Notes: a model not told the origin generated them from the letters alone. 34,261 nt of DNA from DATEXQ01 sp036846005 (GCA_036846005.1 DAIUCV010000007.1:1-34261), one strand, 5' to 3'; positions 23,840 to 31,602 are shown, counted from the stretch's first letter. Program-made: numbers and translations.

Positions 23840-26251
23840 GTGAAATTTTTTAAGAATAATAAAAATATTTTACTTGTTTTACTAGCAGGAATTATTATTC
23901 GGTTATTACTTTCTCCTTTTGGTACTCTAGTACTTGATTTTAATACTTTTATCGCATGGAGCAACCGTCTTGTCTACTTTGGTCTTTCCAGCTTTTATGA
24001 TATCTGGAGCGATTATCTTCCGGGATATATGTATATTCTTTGGATTTTGGGGAAAATAAATAATTTAAATATTATTCCCCAGATACTTTTATACAAACTT
24101 CCGGCAATAATATCCGATGTGTTAACGGCAGGAGTAATATATCTCATTTTAAAAGATAAAGTAAAAGAAAAAATTGCTTTAATAACTGCCGGTATCTATA
24201 TTTTCAATCCGGCAATTTGGGCCAATTCCACACTTTGGGGACAAGTAGATTCGTTAACGGCATTTTTTTCGCTTTCATCTATTTGGTTGGCGAGTATGAA
24301 CCCAATTGCATCTTCTATCCTTTTGGCTATTGGTACTGCCATCAAACCTCAAGCTGCACTTGCAGCGGGAGTAATTCTTTTTATTATGTTGAAAAAAAAA
24401 TGGAAGCTATCAAAAATATTGGGTTATATAATTTTAAGTTTACTGATTTTTATATCAACTTTTATTCCGTTTGCAGGAGGAAGTAATTTACCGGTATTTA
24501 TTTTTCAAAGAATTCAAGCGACTCTTAATCAGTATCCGTATTCCAGTATCAATGCGTTTAATTTCTGGGGATTTTCGGGTTTTTGGAAAAGTGAAGGAAG
24601 GGGAATTCTATCTGCAAATTTTGTAGGATATTTACTTACTGTAATTGTTTTTATTTTTGGCTTTTTAAAAATTAAACTTAAAAATCTCGGAGAATATAAA
24701 TTGGCAGCATTGTTGTTTTTGACTAGTTTCCTCTTTTTTTCCCGTATGCACGAAAGACATCTGCTTTTTGTGTATGCTCCACTCTCGATCTCGGCAGCTA
24801 CAAATCCTATTCTTTGGGTTCCTTTATTGGGATTGTCGATTACGTATTTGGCTAACCTTTTTTATTCATACCTCTGGATTACCAAAGATTTCTTGAATGC
24901 CTTCTCATCTTTTGAAATAAAAATATTTATTTTGGTAAACCTAGTGCTTTTTATTATTCTCTTTCAAGAGGTTATTAGAGACCGTGTATCTAAGGTTGAT
25001 TTAAAAATCTTCAAATTGTTAAAAACGGGTGTTAAAAGTAAAATACAAAATTTTCCTTCTTTGAAAATTTCAGCCAAAAAAGTAAAAATTTATCTGGGAC
25101 TAATTCTTGCTTTTTCATTATTTACCAGGTTATTGTTTCTTAATCACCCCGGGAAGGAATATTTTGATGAAGTATATCATGCTTTTACGGCGCGAATTAT
25201 GCTTCATGGTGATCCCAAAGCCTGGGAATGGTGGAATCCGCATCCAACAGGTTATGCCTATGAATGGACCCATCCACCACTAGCTAAGGAGGGTATGGTT
25301 TTGGGAATGCTTATTTTTGGAGAAAATTCTTTTGGCTGGAGATTTCCGGGTGCAATCCTGGGAGTTGGGGCAGTTCTTATGATTTATTTAATTTCCAAAG
25401 CTCTTTTTAAAGATGAGGGAATAGCCCTTCTTGCTGCCGGGGTGTTTAGTCTAGACGGTTTACCTTTGGTTATGTCTAGAATAGGAATGAACGATTCATA
25501 TATACTATTTTTTGTTCTTCTTTCAATTTACCTTTATTTAAAAGATAAAAACTTTCTTTCTGCAATTTTCTTTGGTTTAGCGATTTCCTCAAAATGGAGT
25601 GCATTCTGGGCAATCCCAATTTTTGTAGTTGCTCATTTTGTTTTAAAAAAGAAATTTCGAATATCCTATCTCTGGTTTGTTGTTATTCCCCCGGCAATAT
25701 ATTTACTCAGTTACCTGCCAATGTTTTTGACAGGACATAATTTTGAGGTATTTATTGGCATGCAGAAACAAATGTGGTGGTATCATACCAGACTTAGAGC
25801 AACTCACCCTTATACCTCCTTGTGGTATACCTGGCCACTTTTGATAAGACCAATATGGCTTTATACAGGGGCTCTCAAAGATAAAGTTGAGAATATTTAC
25901 GTAATGGGTAACCCGATTGTTTTTTGGACAGGTTTAGTAGCTGTATTTACCTGTCTTTATTATGCCTTTAAAGATAAAAGTAAAGTTCTTGCCTTGACGG
26001 TTTTTTCCTATTTAATCTTCTTTGTACCCTGGGCAGCTTCACCCAGAATTATGTTTTTTTATCATTACCTGCCTTCTATTCCATTTCTGGCTATTGCTAC
26101 AGGTTATGTATTAAGAAAAAACCCCAAACTAATTAGTGCTTTTTTCATCTGTGCCTTTATTCTTTTTATCTATTTTTATCCCCACTGGTCCGGTATACCC
26201 ATACCTAAAGTATTGGACACTTCTTATTATTGGTTTAATTCCTGGAGGTAA
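23840..26251 (+). CDS. Fused double GT-C glycosyltransferase with a PMT-type C-terminal half
   Basis: An 803-residue protein starting at GTG; the ATG two bases earlier is followed at once by TGA. The N-terminal half (about 1-400) is a GT-C module resembling dolichol-phosphate-mannose-dependent mannosyltransferases, with LDFNTFIAW (D33) and STLWGQVDSL (about 130-139). After a basic linker (about 385-415) comes a protein O-mannosyltransferase-like half: YFDEVYHAF (about 441-449), THPPLAKEG (about 476-484) and a four-helix end ASPRIMFFYHYLPSIPF. Each half has its own acidic loop, so both could be active on lipid-phosphate sugars outside the membrane. TATAAT (23828-23833) ends 6 nt before the start. 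It converges on genes for Thr/Pro-rich exported proteins. Confidence 0.85.
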   Translation: MKFFKNNKNILLVLLAGIIIRLLLSPFGTLVLDFNTFIAWSNRLVYFGLSSFYDIWSDYLPGYMYILWILGKINNLNIIPQILLYKLPAIISDVLTAGVIYLILKDKVKEKIALITAGIYIFNPAIWANSTLWGQVDSLTAFFSLSSIWLASMNPIASSILLAIGTAIKPQAALAAGVILFIMLKKKWKLSKILGYIILSLLIFISTFIPFAGGSNLPVFIFQRIQATLNQYPYSSINAFNFWGFSGFWKSEGRGILSANFVGYLLTVIVFIFGFLKIKLKNLGEYKLAALLFLTSFLFFSRMHERHLLFVYAPLSISAATNPILWVPLLGLSITYLANLFYSYLWITKDFLNAFSSFEIKIFILVNLVLFIILFQEVIRDRVSKVDLKIFKLLKTGVKSKIQNFPSLKISAKKVKIYLGLILAFSLFTRLLFLNHPGKEYFDEVYHAFTARIMLHGDPKAWEWWNPHPTGYAYEWTHPPLAKEGMVLGMLIFGENSFGWRFPGAILGVGAVLMIYLISKALFKDEGIALLAAGVFSLDGLPLVMSRIGMNDSYILFFVLLSIYLYLKDKNFLSAIFFGLAISSKWSAFWAIPIFVVAHFVLKKKFRISYLWFVVIPPAIYLLSYLPMFLTGHNFEVFIGMQKQMWWYHTRLRATHPYTSLWYTWPLLIRPIWLYTGALKDKVENIYVMGNPIVFWTGLVAVFTCLYYAFKDKSKVLALTVFSYLIFFVPWAASPRIMFFYHYLPSIPFLAIATGYVLRKNPKLISAFFICAFILFIYFYPHWSGIPIPKVLDTSYYWFNSWR

Positions 26252-26256
26252 GTTAA

Positions 26257-26901
26257 TTAAATAGCAAGAGCAATTGAAAGTATAAGAAGAATAATTCCGG
26301 CTCCAATTCCGATTAAAGTAGGAAAGGCTGTTCCCGCTACAGGTAGACCAGCTTCTGGTGTAGAAGTCGTCTGTGAGATAGGACTTGATGTTCCTGTTGG
26401 AGTTGTAGGTGTCGGTGTTGTACCAGCTGTTCCTGTAGGAGTAGGTGTGGGGGTAGAAGTCGGTGTAGCGGTTGGTTTTGCAGTTGACGTTGAACAAACA
26501 CAATCACTTTCAGTAGGGCAAGCTACATTTCGACAAACCTTAGGAGGCATAACATCTAGGCAGGCTTTTCCTGTTGGACAAGGAGTAGGGCTGGGTTGAT
26601 AGCAAATAAGATTTACGTTGTCTGTCGCACTGGTTGTTGAAGCAGATGCGCAATCCGAATTAGTTACACAAGAGGAGTTACAGACGCCAGGAGCAGGAGT
26701 TGAAATCGTAAAAGAAAAAGCAGAACAAGCTTCATAGGTAGGAGAAGGAGTTGAAATTTGAGCCTCAGATTTTTCGGGAGCAGTTGGTGCTACAGACTCT
26801 TTCCTAAGCTGATAAAGTCTGATTGCCGTAAAAATTGCTATGCCGGCTAATATTATTGTTACTATTACTATTAAAATTGTTACTATTTTATTTCTCTTCA
26901 T
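26257..26901 (-). CDS. Exported Cys-rich, Thr/Pro-rich protein with a C-terminal sorting-like tail
   Basis: A 214-residue protein. Basic start, hydrophobic helix (about 7-28), then an exported region with twelve Cys (about 59-137), ending in VCRNVACPTESDCVCSTST, which matches the end of the repeats in the neighbour at 26910. A Thr/Pro/Ser stretch (about 138-180) follows, then GLPVAGTAFP and a last hydrophobic helix (about 195-214) with no charged tail. The block before the last helix resembles the one in the protein at 28466. LPVAG also looks like a sortase-type LPxxG motif, but no sortase is seen. It lies 8 nt after the 26910 gene, so it is likely in the same operon. A surface protein of unknown role. 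Confidence 0.7.
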   Translation of the reverse strand: MKRNKIVTILIVIVTIILAGIAIFTAIRLYQLRKESVAPTAPEKSEAQISTPSPTYEACSAFSFTISTPAPGVCNSSCVTNSDCASASTTSATDNVNLICYQPSPTPCPTGKACLDVMPPKVCRNVACPTESDCVCSTSTAKPTATPTSTPTPTPTGTAGTTPTPTTPTGTSSPISQTTSTPEAGLPVAGTAFPTLIGIGAGIILLILSIALAI

Positions 26902-26909
26902 AAGTATTT

Positions 26910-28415
26910 TTAATCAACTGACGGAACTGATGTTGGTAATGGCGTAGTACACGAAAGGTCTATGTGTTCTATACCTCCCATCCAACCGAAACCTTCTACA
27001 TAGAGTCTTGCATTAACAGTAAACGATGTAAATCCGGAAGGAATCGTATAGTCATAATAAAATTCGGATGAGCAATACTCACATGGTACGGGACCCGGCT
27101 TTTTGTTTGTAACTTCTTGAGTGCAGGCATTATTGATTTCAAACATCGCTTTAGTTATTTCTCCGTAGTTTGTATTACCGGCAACAGTAAAACGAACAAT
27201 GTTACCCGCTTTTAGCTTTGCTAAATCACTTAATGAAAGAAGTGTCCAGCTTGTATCATAGGCTTTTAGAGCAAGACAGCTGAAAAATCCTGCAGGGGGA
27301 GGAGTTGACGTTGAACAGACGCAGTCAGAATCTCCCGGACAACTGGGATTTTGGCAAGTAAAAATGTTGGGAGCTGCTAAGAAAAGACATTCAAGAGAAC
27401 CTTGACATGTGTCATTAGACGGATTGCATTCTGCTCCGCAAGCAGCAGGTGGAGGAGTTGGTGTTGAACAGACACAGTCAGCATCTCCCGGACAACTGGG
27501 ATTTTGGCAGGTAAATATATTAGGAGCTGCTAAGAAAAGACATTCAAGAGAACCTTGACATGTGTCATTAGACGGATTGCATTCTGCTCCGCAAGCAGCA
27601 GGTGGAGGAGTTGGTGTTGAACAGACACAGTCAGCATCTCCCGGACAACTGGGATTTTGGCAGGTAAATATATTAGGAGCTGACAGAAAAAGACACTCAA
27701 GAGGATCCGGACATGTATCATTAGACTGAATACATTCTGAACCGCAAGCACCAGGAGGTGCAGTCGGAGGAGTTGTTGGTGGTACAGTCGGAGGAGTTGT
27801 TGGTGGTTCAGTTGGTTCTGTGCAATCATAATCATATCTATACCAGGTCCAACCGACATCAACCAACGGTGAACCACAACCAACATCTATTTGTTCTGCA
27901 CCACAGTCTTGTAATCCTATATAGGAACTTTGAACCCTATCTCTTAAGACGTAGTCATCAACTACTGGGTCATCGGCGTCTTTTGAACCGTAATGCATAA
28001 TAATACAGTTGGGATAATCACTACCTACATCACATCCTGAATCATCACAGTAGTTATAACCACTTTCATTCCAATGACCCCCCCCAGCAGCTCTTGATCG
28101 GATATTCTGATTTCTTTGAACCAAGAAAACTCCAGCTCCAACGCCTCCTACAAGAAGAAGTATTCCGAGAATTGTTGCTATCATCATTCCTTTTTTACCT
28201 TTTCCTTGAGGTTTGGGATTGGTTACTACGGGTGGAATATCATAAGTTTGCGAATTTCCTTCCTGCGCAACAATTGGAGGAGGGGGTGTTTCTACATTCT
28301 CGGTTGAAGCAGGAGGTTCTCCACCCTGATCAATGGGTGGAGGTGGAGCATCAACCACGAAAGACGGTGGAGGAGTTGCGGGATTGGGTTGGTTTTTATT
28401 TGAATCGTCGGGCAT
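26910..28415 (-). CDS. Exported protein with three 51-residue Cys-rich repeats
   Basis: A 501-residue protein. The N-terminal 75 residues are Pro-rich and probably cytoplasmic, followed by one helix (about 77-99) and RNQNIRSRAA. An exported Cys-containing region (about 110-198) and a Thr/Pro linker (199-221) lead to three tandem repeats (about 223-375), each with eight Cys in the order ACGxEC, NDTC, LEC, FTC, NPSC, DxDC and VC. The last two copies are almost identical. The C-terminal part (about 376-490), with LKAYDTSW, LKAGNIVRFTVAG and YTIPSGFTSFTVNARL, looks like a beta-sandwich. It has its own promoter. The repeats probably form disulfide-linked knots at the cell surface. Function unknown. 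Confidence 0.75.
   Translation of the reverse strand: MPDDSNKNQPNPATPPPSFVVDAPPPPIDQGGEPPASTENVETPPPPIVAQEGNSQTYDIPPVVTNPKPQGKGKKGMMIATILGILLLVGGVGAGVFLVQRNQNIRSRAAGGGHWNESGYNYCDDSGCDVGSDYPNCIIMHYGSKDADDPVVDDYVLRDRVQSSYIGLQDCGAEQIDVGCGSPLVDVGWTWYRYDYDCTEPTEPPTTPPTVPPTTPPTAPPGACGSECIQSNDTCPDPLECLFLSAPNIFTCQNPSCPGDADCVCSTPTPPPAACGAECNPSNDTCQGSLECLFLAAPNIFTCQNPSCPGDADCVCSTPTPPPAACGAECNPSNDTCQGSLECLFLAAPNIFTCQNPSCPGDSDCVCSTSTPPPAGFFSCLALKAYDTSWTLLSLSDLAKLKAGNIVRFTVAGNTNYGEITKAMFEINNACTQEVTNKKPGPVPCEYCSSEFYYDYTIPSGFTSFTVNARLYVEGFGWMGGIEHIDLSCTTPLPTSVPSVD
27311..27769 (-). repeat. Three tandem 153-bp repeats
   Basis: Units begin at 27311, 27464 and 27617, each 153 bp (51 codons) apart, and lie in frame in the 26910-28415 gene. 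The units at 27311 and 27464 are nearly identical at the DNA level; the unit at 27617, which encodes the most N-terminal copy, has diverged. The outer edge of the third unit near 27769 is approximate. Confidence 0.9.
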
Positions 28416-28429
28416 AACTTATTTAATTT

Positions 28430-28458
28430 ATATTAATTGGATAACTGGTGTATGTCAA
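28430..28458 (-). promoter_or_regulatory. Promoter of the Cys-rich repeat protein gene
   Basis: On the minus strand, TTGACA (plus-strand 28453-28458), a 17-nt spacer and TAATAT (28430-28435) form a near-consensus sigma-70 promoter in the 50-nt gap before the gene starting at 28415. The predicted leader is only about 7-8 nt. Confidence 0.7.
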
Positions 28459-28465
28459 TGAAAAA

Positions 28466-29881
28466 TTATTTCAAAAAAAGACGATAACTTGCAACAGATC
28501 CTCCAGTCAAAAGTAAGACCCCTAATATTAAAAGAAATATGCTGGGTAATCCGGTTCCTGATACTGGCTGAATAGGGGTAGGACTTGGTCTCGGAGATCC
28601 GGGTAAAGGAGAACTGGTACTTGTTGCTTTAGGTGTAGGGGTAAGACTTGCTTTGGGAGTTGCGGTTGGACTTGATTTAACAGTCGAAGTAGGAGTTGGT
28701 GTTGATGTGGGTTTGGTTGTAGGCGTCGGTGTTGGAGTAGAAGTCGGCGTTGCCGAGGGGGTAGCTTCAAAAGCCGGTACTTCGGACGCCTGAACGATAA
28801 ATGTTTTGGTAATTGATTTCAAAATTCCATTGGCGTCTTTCCAACTGATGGTTATTTTATGTACTCCGGGGGTAAGATTTTTGGGGGGACTCCATACCCA
28901 ACTACCGTTTGCACCTACCTTTACAGATGCGCTAATCACATCAGATTCGACGGTTATCGTGATATTGGTAGATGCCGGACCCTCTCCAAAAAATTCTGGT
29001 TTATTAGAACTTACAGTTTCCCCTTCGTCGATACTTTTGATGGTTACAACCTTAGCTTCAGCAATTGCCTTTTCATCAGAGGTAAATTTAGATGTTGGAG
29101 TAGCATCTTGGGGTAGTTCCAAATTAGCCTCAGGTAATTCGTCAGTTTTATTCGAGGGAGAATTCTTAAAATTATGCGTTTGCCCTAATACCATCGGAGG
29201 AACGGGTTTGGCAGAAGTAAGATAAATTTGGGCTGATGAAGTTCCCTTGGGACCCAAATTGGCTGCAATTTCAATTACATCTTTAGTTTGATTGATAGTG
29301 AAAAATGAAGCAAGATCGTTGGTTCTCAAGGAAGATATCATAACTACCCAACTTCCGTCTTTTGAAGCTGAGGTTGAAAGAGGTGAAGATCCCCCTACTG
29401 ATACGTATATTAAAGCATTGGCAGCGGGTTCTCCCGTTGCAGTTAAAATAGTGCCAGAAATAGTATTTGCTTTAGTTATAGAGTTAAGGACCGGACCTGT
29501 TGTGACTTGCCAGGGAACACCATTATTATCATAAAAATTGGCTCCGGAATTTATCTTAAAATAATACGTTGTTGTTGGACTTAAGCCCCTTATGGTTACA
29601 AAATGGGTAAATCCGTTTTCTTCGAGTTCATCTTCCTCCACACTGTCCATTCTCCCTTCACTTTCACCCCAAGAAACAAACCCTCCGGTTTCTTTGTCTG
29701 TTGTCCATGAAACTGAAAATGAAGAATCGGTGATATTGGTCATTCTTACATCCTTGGGAAGAGTCTCCCCTTTTGCGCCCAATTTAAAGATATTCCGGCT
29801 TTGTAGTAAATAAATACCTACAGCAAGTCCTATGATAAGGACCAGAATCCCGATAACTGTTGGAACTTTTCTTTGGTTCAT
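28466..29881 (-). CDS. Surface protein with FnIII, carboxypeptidase-like and Ig-like domains
   Basis: A 471-residue protein. One helix (about 7-26) is followed by FKLGAKGETLPKDVR and a fibronectin type III domain (about 42-129, with FSVSWTTDKET and LSPTTTYYFKI). A carboxypeptidase-regulatory-like beta domain (about 138-215, ISGTILTATGEPAANALIYV) and a bacterial Ig-like domain (about 280-365) follow. A Thr/Pro/Ser stretch (about 370-438) leads to PVSGTGLPSIF, a final helix and a short basic end. This is an adhesin- or stalk-like layout. Its start overlaps the stop of the small membrane protein at 29878 by 4 nt, so it is in the pilN/pilO operon. The ligand is unknown. Confidence 0.82.
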   Translation of the reverse strand: MNQRKVPTVIGILVLIIGLAVGIYLLQSRNIFKLGAKGETLPKDVRMTNITDSSFSVSWTTDKETGGFVSWGESEGRMDSVEEDELEENGFTHFVTIRGLSPTTTYYFKINSGANFYDNNGVPWQVTTGPVLNSITKANTISGTILTATGEPAANALIYVSVGGSSPLSTSASKDGSWVVMISSLRTNDLASFFTINQTKDVIEIAANLGPKGTSSAQIYLTSAKPVPPMVLGQTHNFKNSPSNKTDELPEANLELPQDATPTSKFTSDEKAIAEAKVVTIKSIDEGETVSSNKPEFFGEGPASTNITITVESDVISASVKVGANGSWVWSPPKNLTPGVHKITISWKDANGILKSITKTFIVQASEVPAFEATPSATPTSTPTPTPTTKPTSTPTPTSTVKSSPTATPKASLTPTPKATSTSSPLPGSPRPSPTPIQPVSGTGLPSIFLLILGVLLLTGGSVASYRLFLK

Positions 29882-30204
29882 GGCGTCGGACTAGGTACAC
29901 CTGTAGGGCTAGGTGTTGGTGAGGAACTTTCTGTTGGGGTTGGGGTTCTCGGGGCAGGCGTAGCCGTCTGAGTTGGGATATTATTATCAGGAATAATACC
30001 TTCTTCAAAGTAAAGTCTTTTTGTAAGATTGGTAAGAGCATTTGCATCTAGACTGGGGTCTATTGGACTTAGGATTTCTTCGGGTACAGTAACAGGAGTC
30101 TTGACGGAAAAAACTCGGTAAACATTAAAAAATATCCAAAAGATCAGAGTTATTAGGGTAAGAGTAGCTATTGTCACTATACCTGGTGTTTTGGTTTTTT
30201 TCAT
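29878..30204 (-). CDS. Small single-helix membrane protein of the pilus operon
   Basis: A 108-residue protein: short basic start, one helix (about 8-30), then PEEILSPIDPSLDANALTNLTKRLYFEE and a Thr/Pro/Ser-rich tail (about 78-108). It lies 1 nt after pilO and overlaps the FnIII gene by 4 nt. Its place after pilN and pilO is where pilP is found in many type IV pilus clusters, but the sequence does not show the PilP beta domain, so a PilP name is not justified. It may be a small accessory part of the inner-membrane platform. Function inferred from place only. Confidence 0.65.
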   Translation of the reverse strand: MKKTKTPGIVTIATLTLITLIFWIFFNVYRVFSVKTPVTVPEEILSPIDPSLDANALTNLTKRLYFEEGIIPDNNIPTQTATPAPRTPTPTESSSPTPSPTGVPSPTP

Positions 30205-30205
30205 T

Positions 30206-30880
30206 TTATTTTTGGGTATTACTTTCTCTAAAATACGGTGCTTGACCTGAAATAGTAAAATCCAAAATATCAGGACTTATCTCATCGCTTTTAAGTTTTG
30301 AGAACTTTATTGCCTCTATTCTAATGGGTCTTCTCAAATATTCCAGGTCGGATAAAAGGTTTTTTAAAGCTGAAAAATTACCTTTAAAATCAAAATAAAA
30401 AGTAATTCCCTCGGCTCCTGACGGTAAACTTTCTTTATCGACTATTGATTTTTTTACCTTTACATTTCCAACTAAAACAATTTCATCAATAGATGCACTT
30501 TCTAAATTGGTCGCAACTCCTGATGAAACGCCTTGAATTTGTCTTAGAAAAGTTTCAGGTGCTGGTTTTATGGGAAGAGCAGTATCCAAAAGTTGGATCC
30601 GTGCTGATTCTTTAGAATAATTTGCTTGGGCCTTTTTCAAATCCGACAATTTGTTGTCCATTTTGATTACAACTTCTTCCTTGGATTTTATTTCTTTCAC
30701 TAGTTCAATGATGGTAATAGCAGTCGGTCTTATAGCAAAAACTGAAAAAATAGCTATGGTAGCTATGGAGAGAAGAATTTCCATAAACATCAAAAGATCC
30801 TTTTTTTGCTTATAGAAGTCAATGATGTTTAAAAAGAATCCTTTATATCTTGCGTATCCTTTTCTCCAGCCTAAAGCCAT
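30206..30880 (-). CDS. pilO: PilO-like type IV pilus alignment protein
   Basis: A 224-residue protein with a cytoplasmic start, one helix (about 33-51), a coiled-coil (about 58-95) and a ferredoxin-like C-terminal region (about 105-215), including ETFLRQIQGVSS and ITFYFDFKGNFSALKNLLSDLEYLRRPIRIE (in parts), a pattern typical of PilO. PilO pairs with PilN in the inner-membrane platform of type IV pili. AAGGAG precedes the ATG and pilN ends 2 nt upstream. Sequence identity in this family is always low, so the call rests on architecture and on its neighbour. Confidence 0.78.
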   Translation of the reverse strand: MALGWRKGYARYKGFFLNIIDFYKQKKDLLMFMEILLSIATIAIFSVFAIRPTAITIIELVKEIKSKEEVVIKMDNKLSDLKKAQANYSKESARIQLLDTALPIKPAPETFLRQIQGVSSGVATNLESASIDEIVLVGNVKVKKSIVDKESLPSGAEGITFYFDFKGNFSALKNLLSDLEYLRRPIRIEAIKFSKLKSDEISPDILDFTISGQAPYFRESNTQK

Positions 30881-30882
30881 AT

Positions 30883-31443
30883 TTATAAAGCTCCTTTCTT
30901 CATGTTTATTACCAAACCAAATCCAATTAATCCCTCGTACTTTTCTCCTGCATCAACTTGAGTCAACGTAACACTTTCGATATCTTTGTCGCTTTCCAGA
31001 TTAACTATAAATTGAGATATGCTTTGTTCAAAAGGTGAAACTCCGGCAATTGTAACTTGGTTTCCTGTTGCAGAAAAAGATGAAATAACAACATCTGCTG
31101 GTAGGTAAGATGTGATTAGGTTTAAATTTCCGGAAAAATATTTTTCCCCTCCTGCCAAAGCCTGAAATATTTTCAATCTTTCCTGGATGGTTTTATATTG
31201 TTTTTCAAATGTAGCGAACGCTGAAATCTGAGCAGATTTTTGTTTTATTTCATCATTTAAGTCAGAATTTCTTGCGTCCAACCAGAAACGAGAAAAGAAG
31301 GCAAGCATGACTACCATTTCCACAACAATAACCATTATTCTAAAAGTTGACAGAAGCCATTTTAAGATTCTTCCCAATGGGCTTCCCGCGAATTTATCTT
31401 TAGGTAGTAAATTTATTTGACTCTCTTTTTTTTGGGCAGCCAT
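30883..31443 (-). CDS. pilN: PilN-like type IV pilus assembly protein
   Basis: A 186-residue protein. The N-terminal INLLP motif (10-14) is the hallmark by which PilN binds PilM. One helix (about 31-52), a coiled-coil (about 55-92) and a ferredoxin-like domain (about 100-180, with PADVVISSFSATGNQVTIAGVS in parts) follow. It heads the operon of pilO, the small membrane protein and the FnIII protein. No pilM, pilB, pilC or pilin gene is in the window, although INLLP implies that a PilM exists elsewhere. A 22-bp palindrome lies in its leader. Confidence 0.82.
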   Translation of the reverse strand: MAAQKKESQINLLPKDKFAGSPLGRILKWLLSTFRIMVIVVEMVVMLAFFSRFWLDARNSDLNDEIKQKSAQISAFATFEKQYKTIQERLKIFQALAGGEKYFSGNLNLITSYLPADVVISSFSATGNQVTIAGVSPFEQSISQFIVNLESDKDIESVTLTQVDAGEKYEGLIGFGLVINMKKGAL

Positions 31444-31462
31444 ATTACTTCACGTTAAAATA

Positions 31463-31484
31463 CCAAATTAGGAAACCAATTTGG
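31463..31484 (-). promoter_or_regulatory. 22-bp palindrome in the pilN leader
   Basis: CCAAATT and AATTTGG (31463-31469 and 31478-31484) are perfect arms around an 8-nt loop, 19-40 nt before the pilN ATG. It could be an operator, or a weak terminator of rpsT, since TATTTT follows on the minus strand. It contains few G-C pairs. Confidence 0.35.
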
Positions 31485-31602
31485 CACACCGCTGATTTAC
31501 TATACCATATGTAAAGTGCTAGAAGAAGCAAAAGAATTAAGCTTAAAAATTACCCAATAAACTATATAAATAATTCCAAAGATGAGGTTAATAAGAAGAT
31601 GA

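Noticed and set aside
27311..27769. Tandem repeats considered as a CRISPR-like array
   Set aside because: Units are 153 bp, directly adjacent, in frame and without spacers; they are protein repeats.
27758..28417. Plus-strand frames opposite the Cys-rich repeat protein
   Set aside because: They are antisense shadows of Pro/Thr-rich coding sequence, and the minus-strand frame has a promoter, helix and repeats.
29878..30204. Naming the small membrane protein PilP
   Set aside because: Only the gene position supports it; the beta domain of PilP is not visible.
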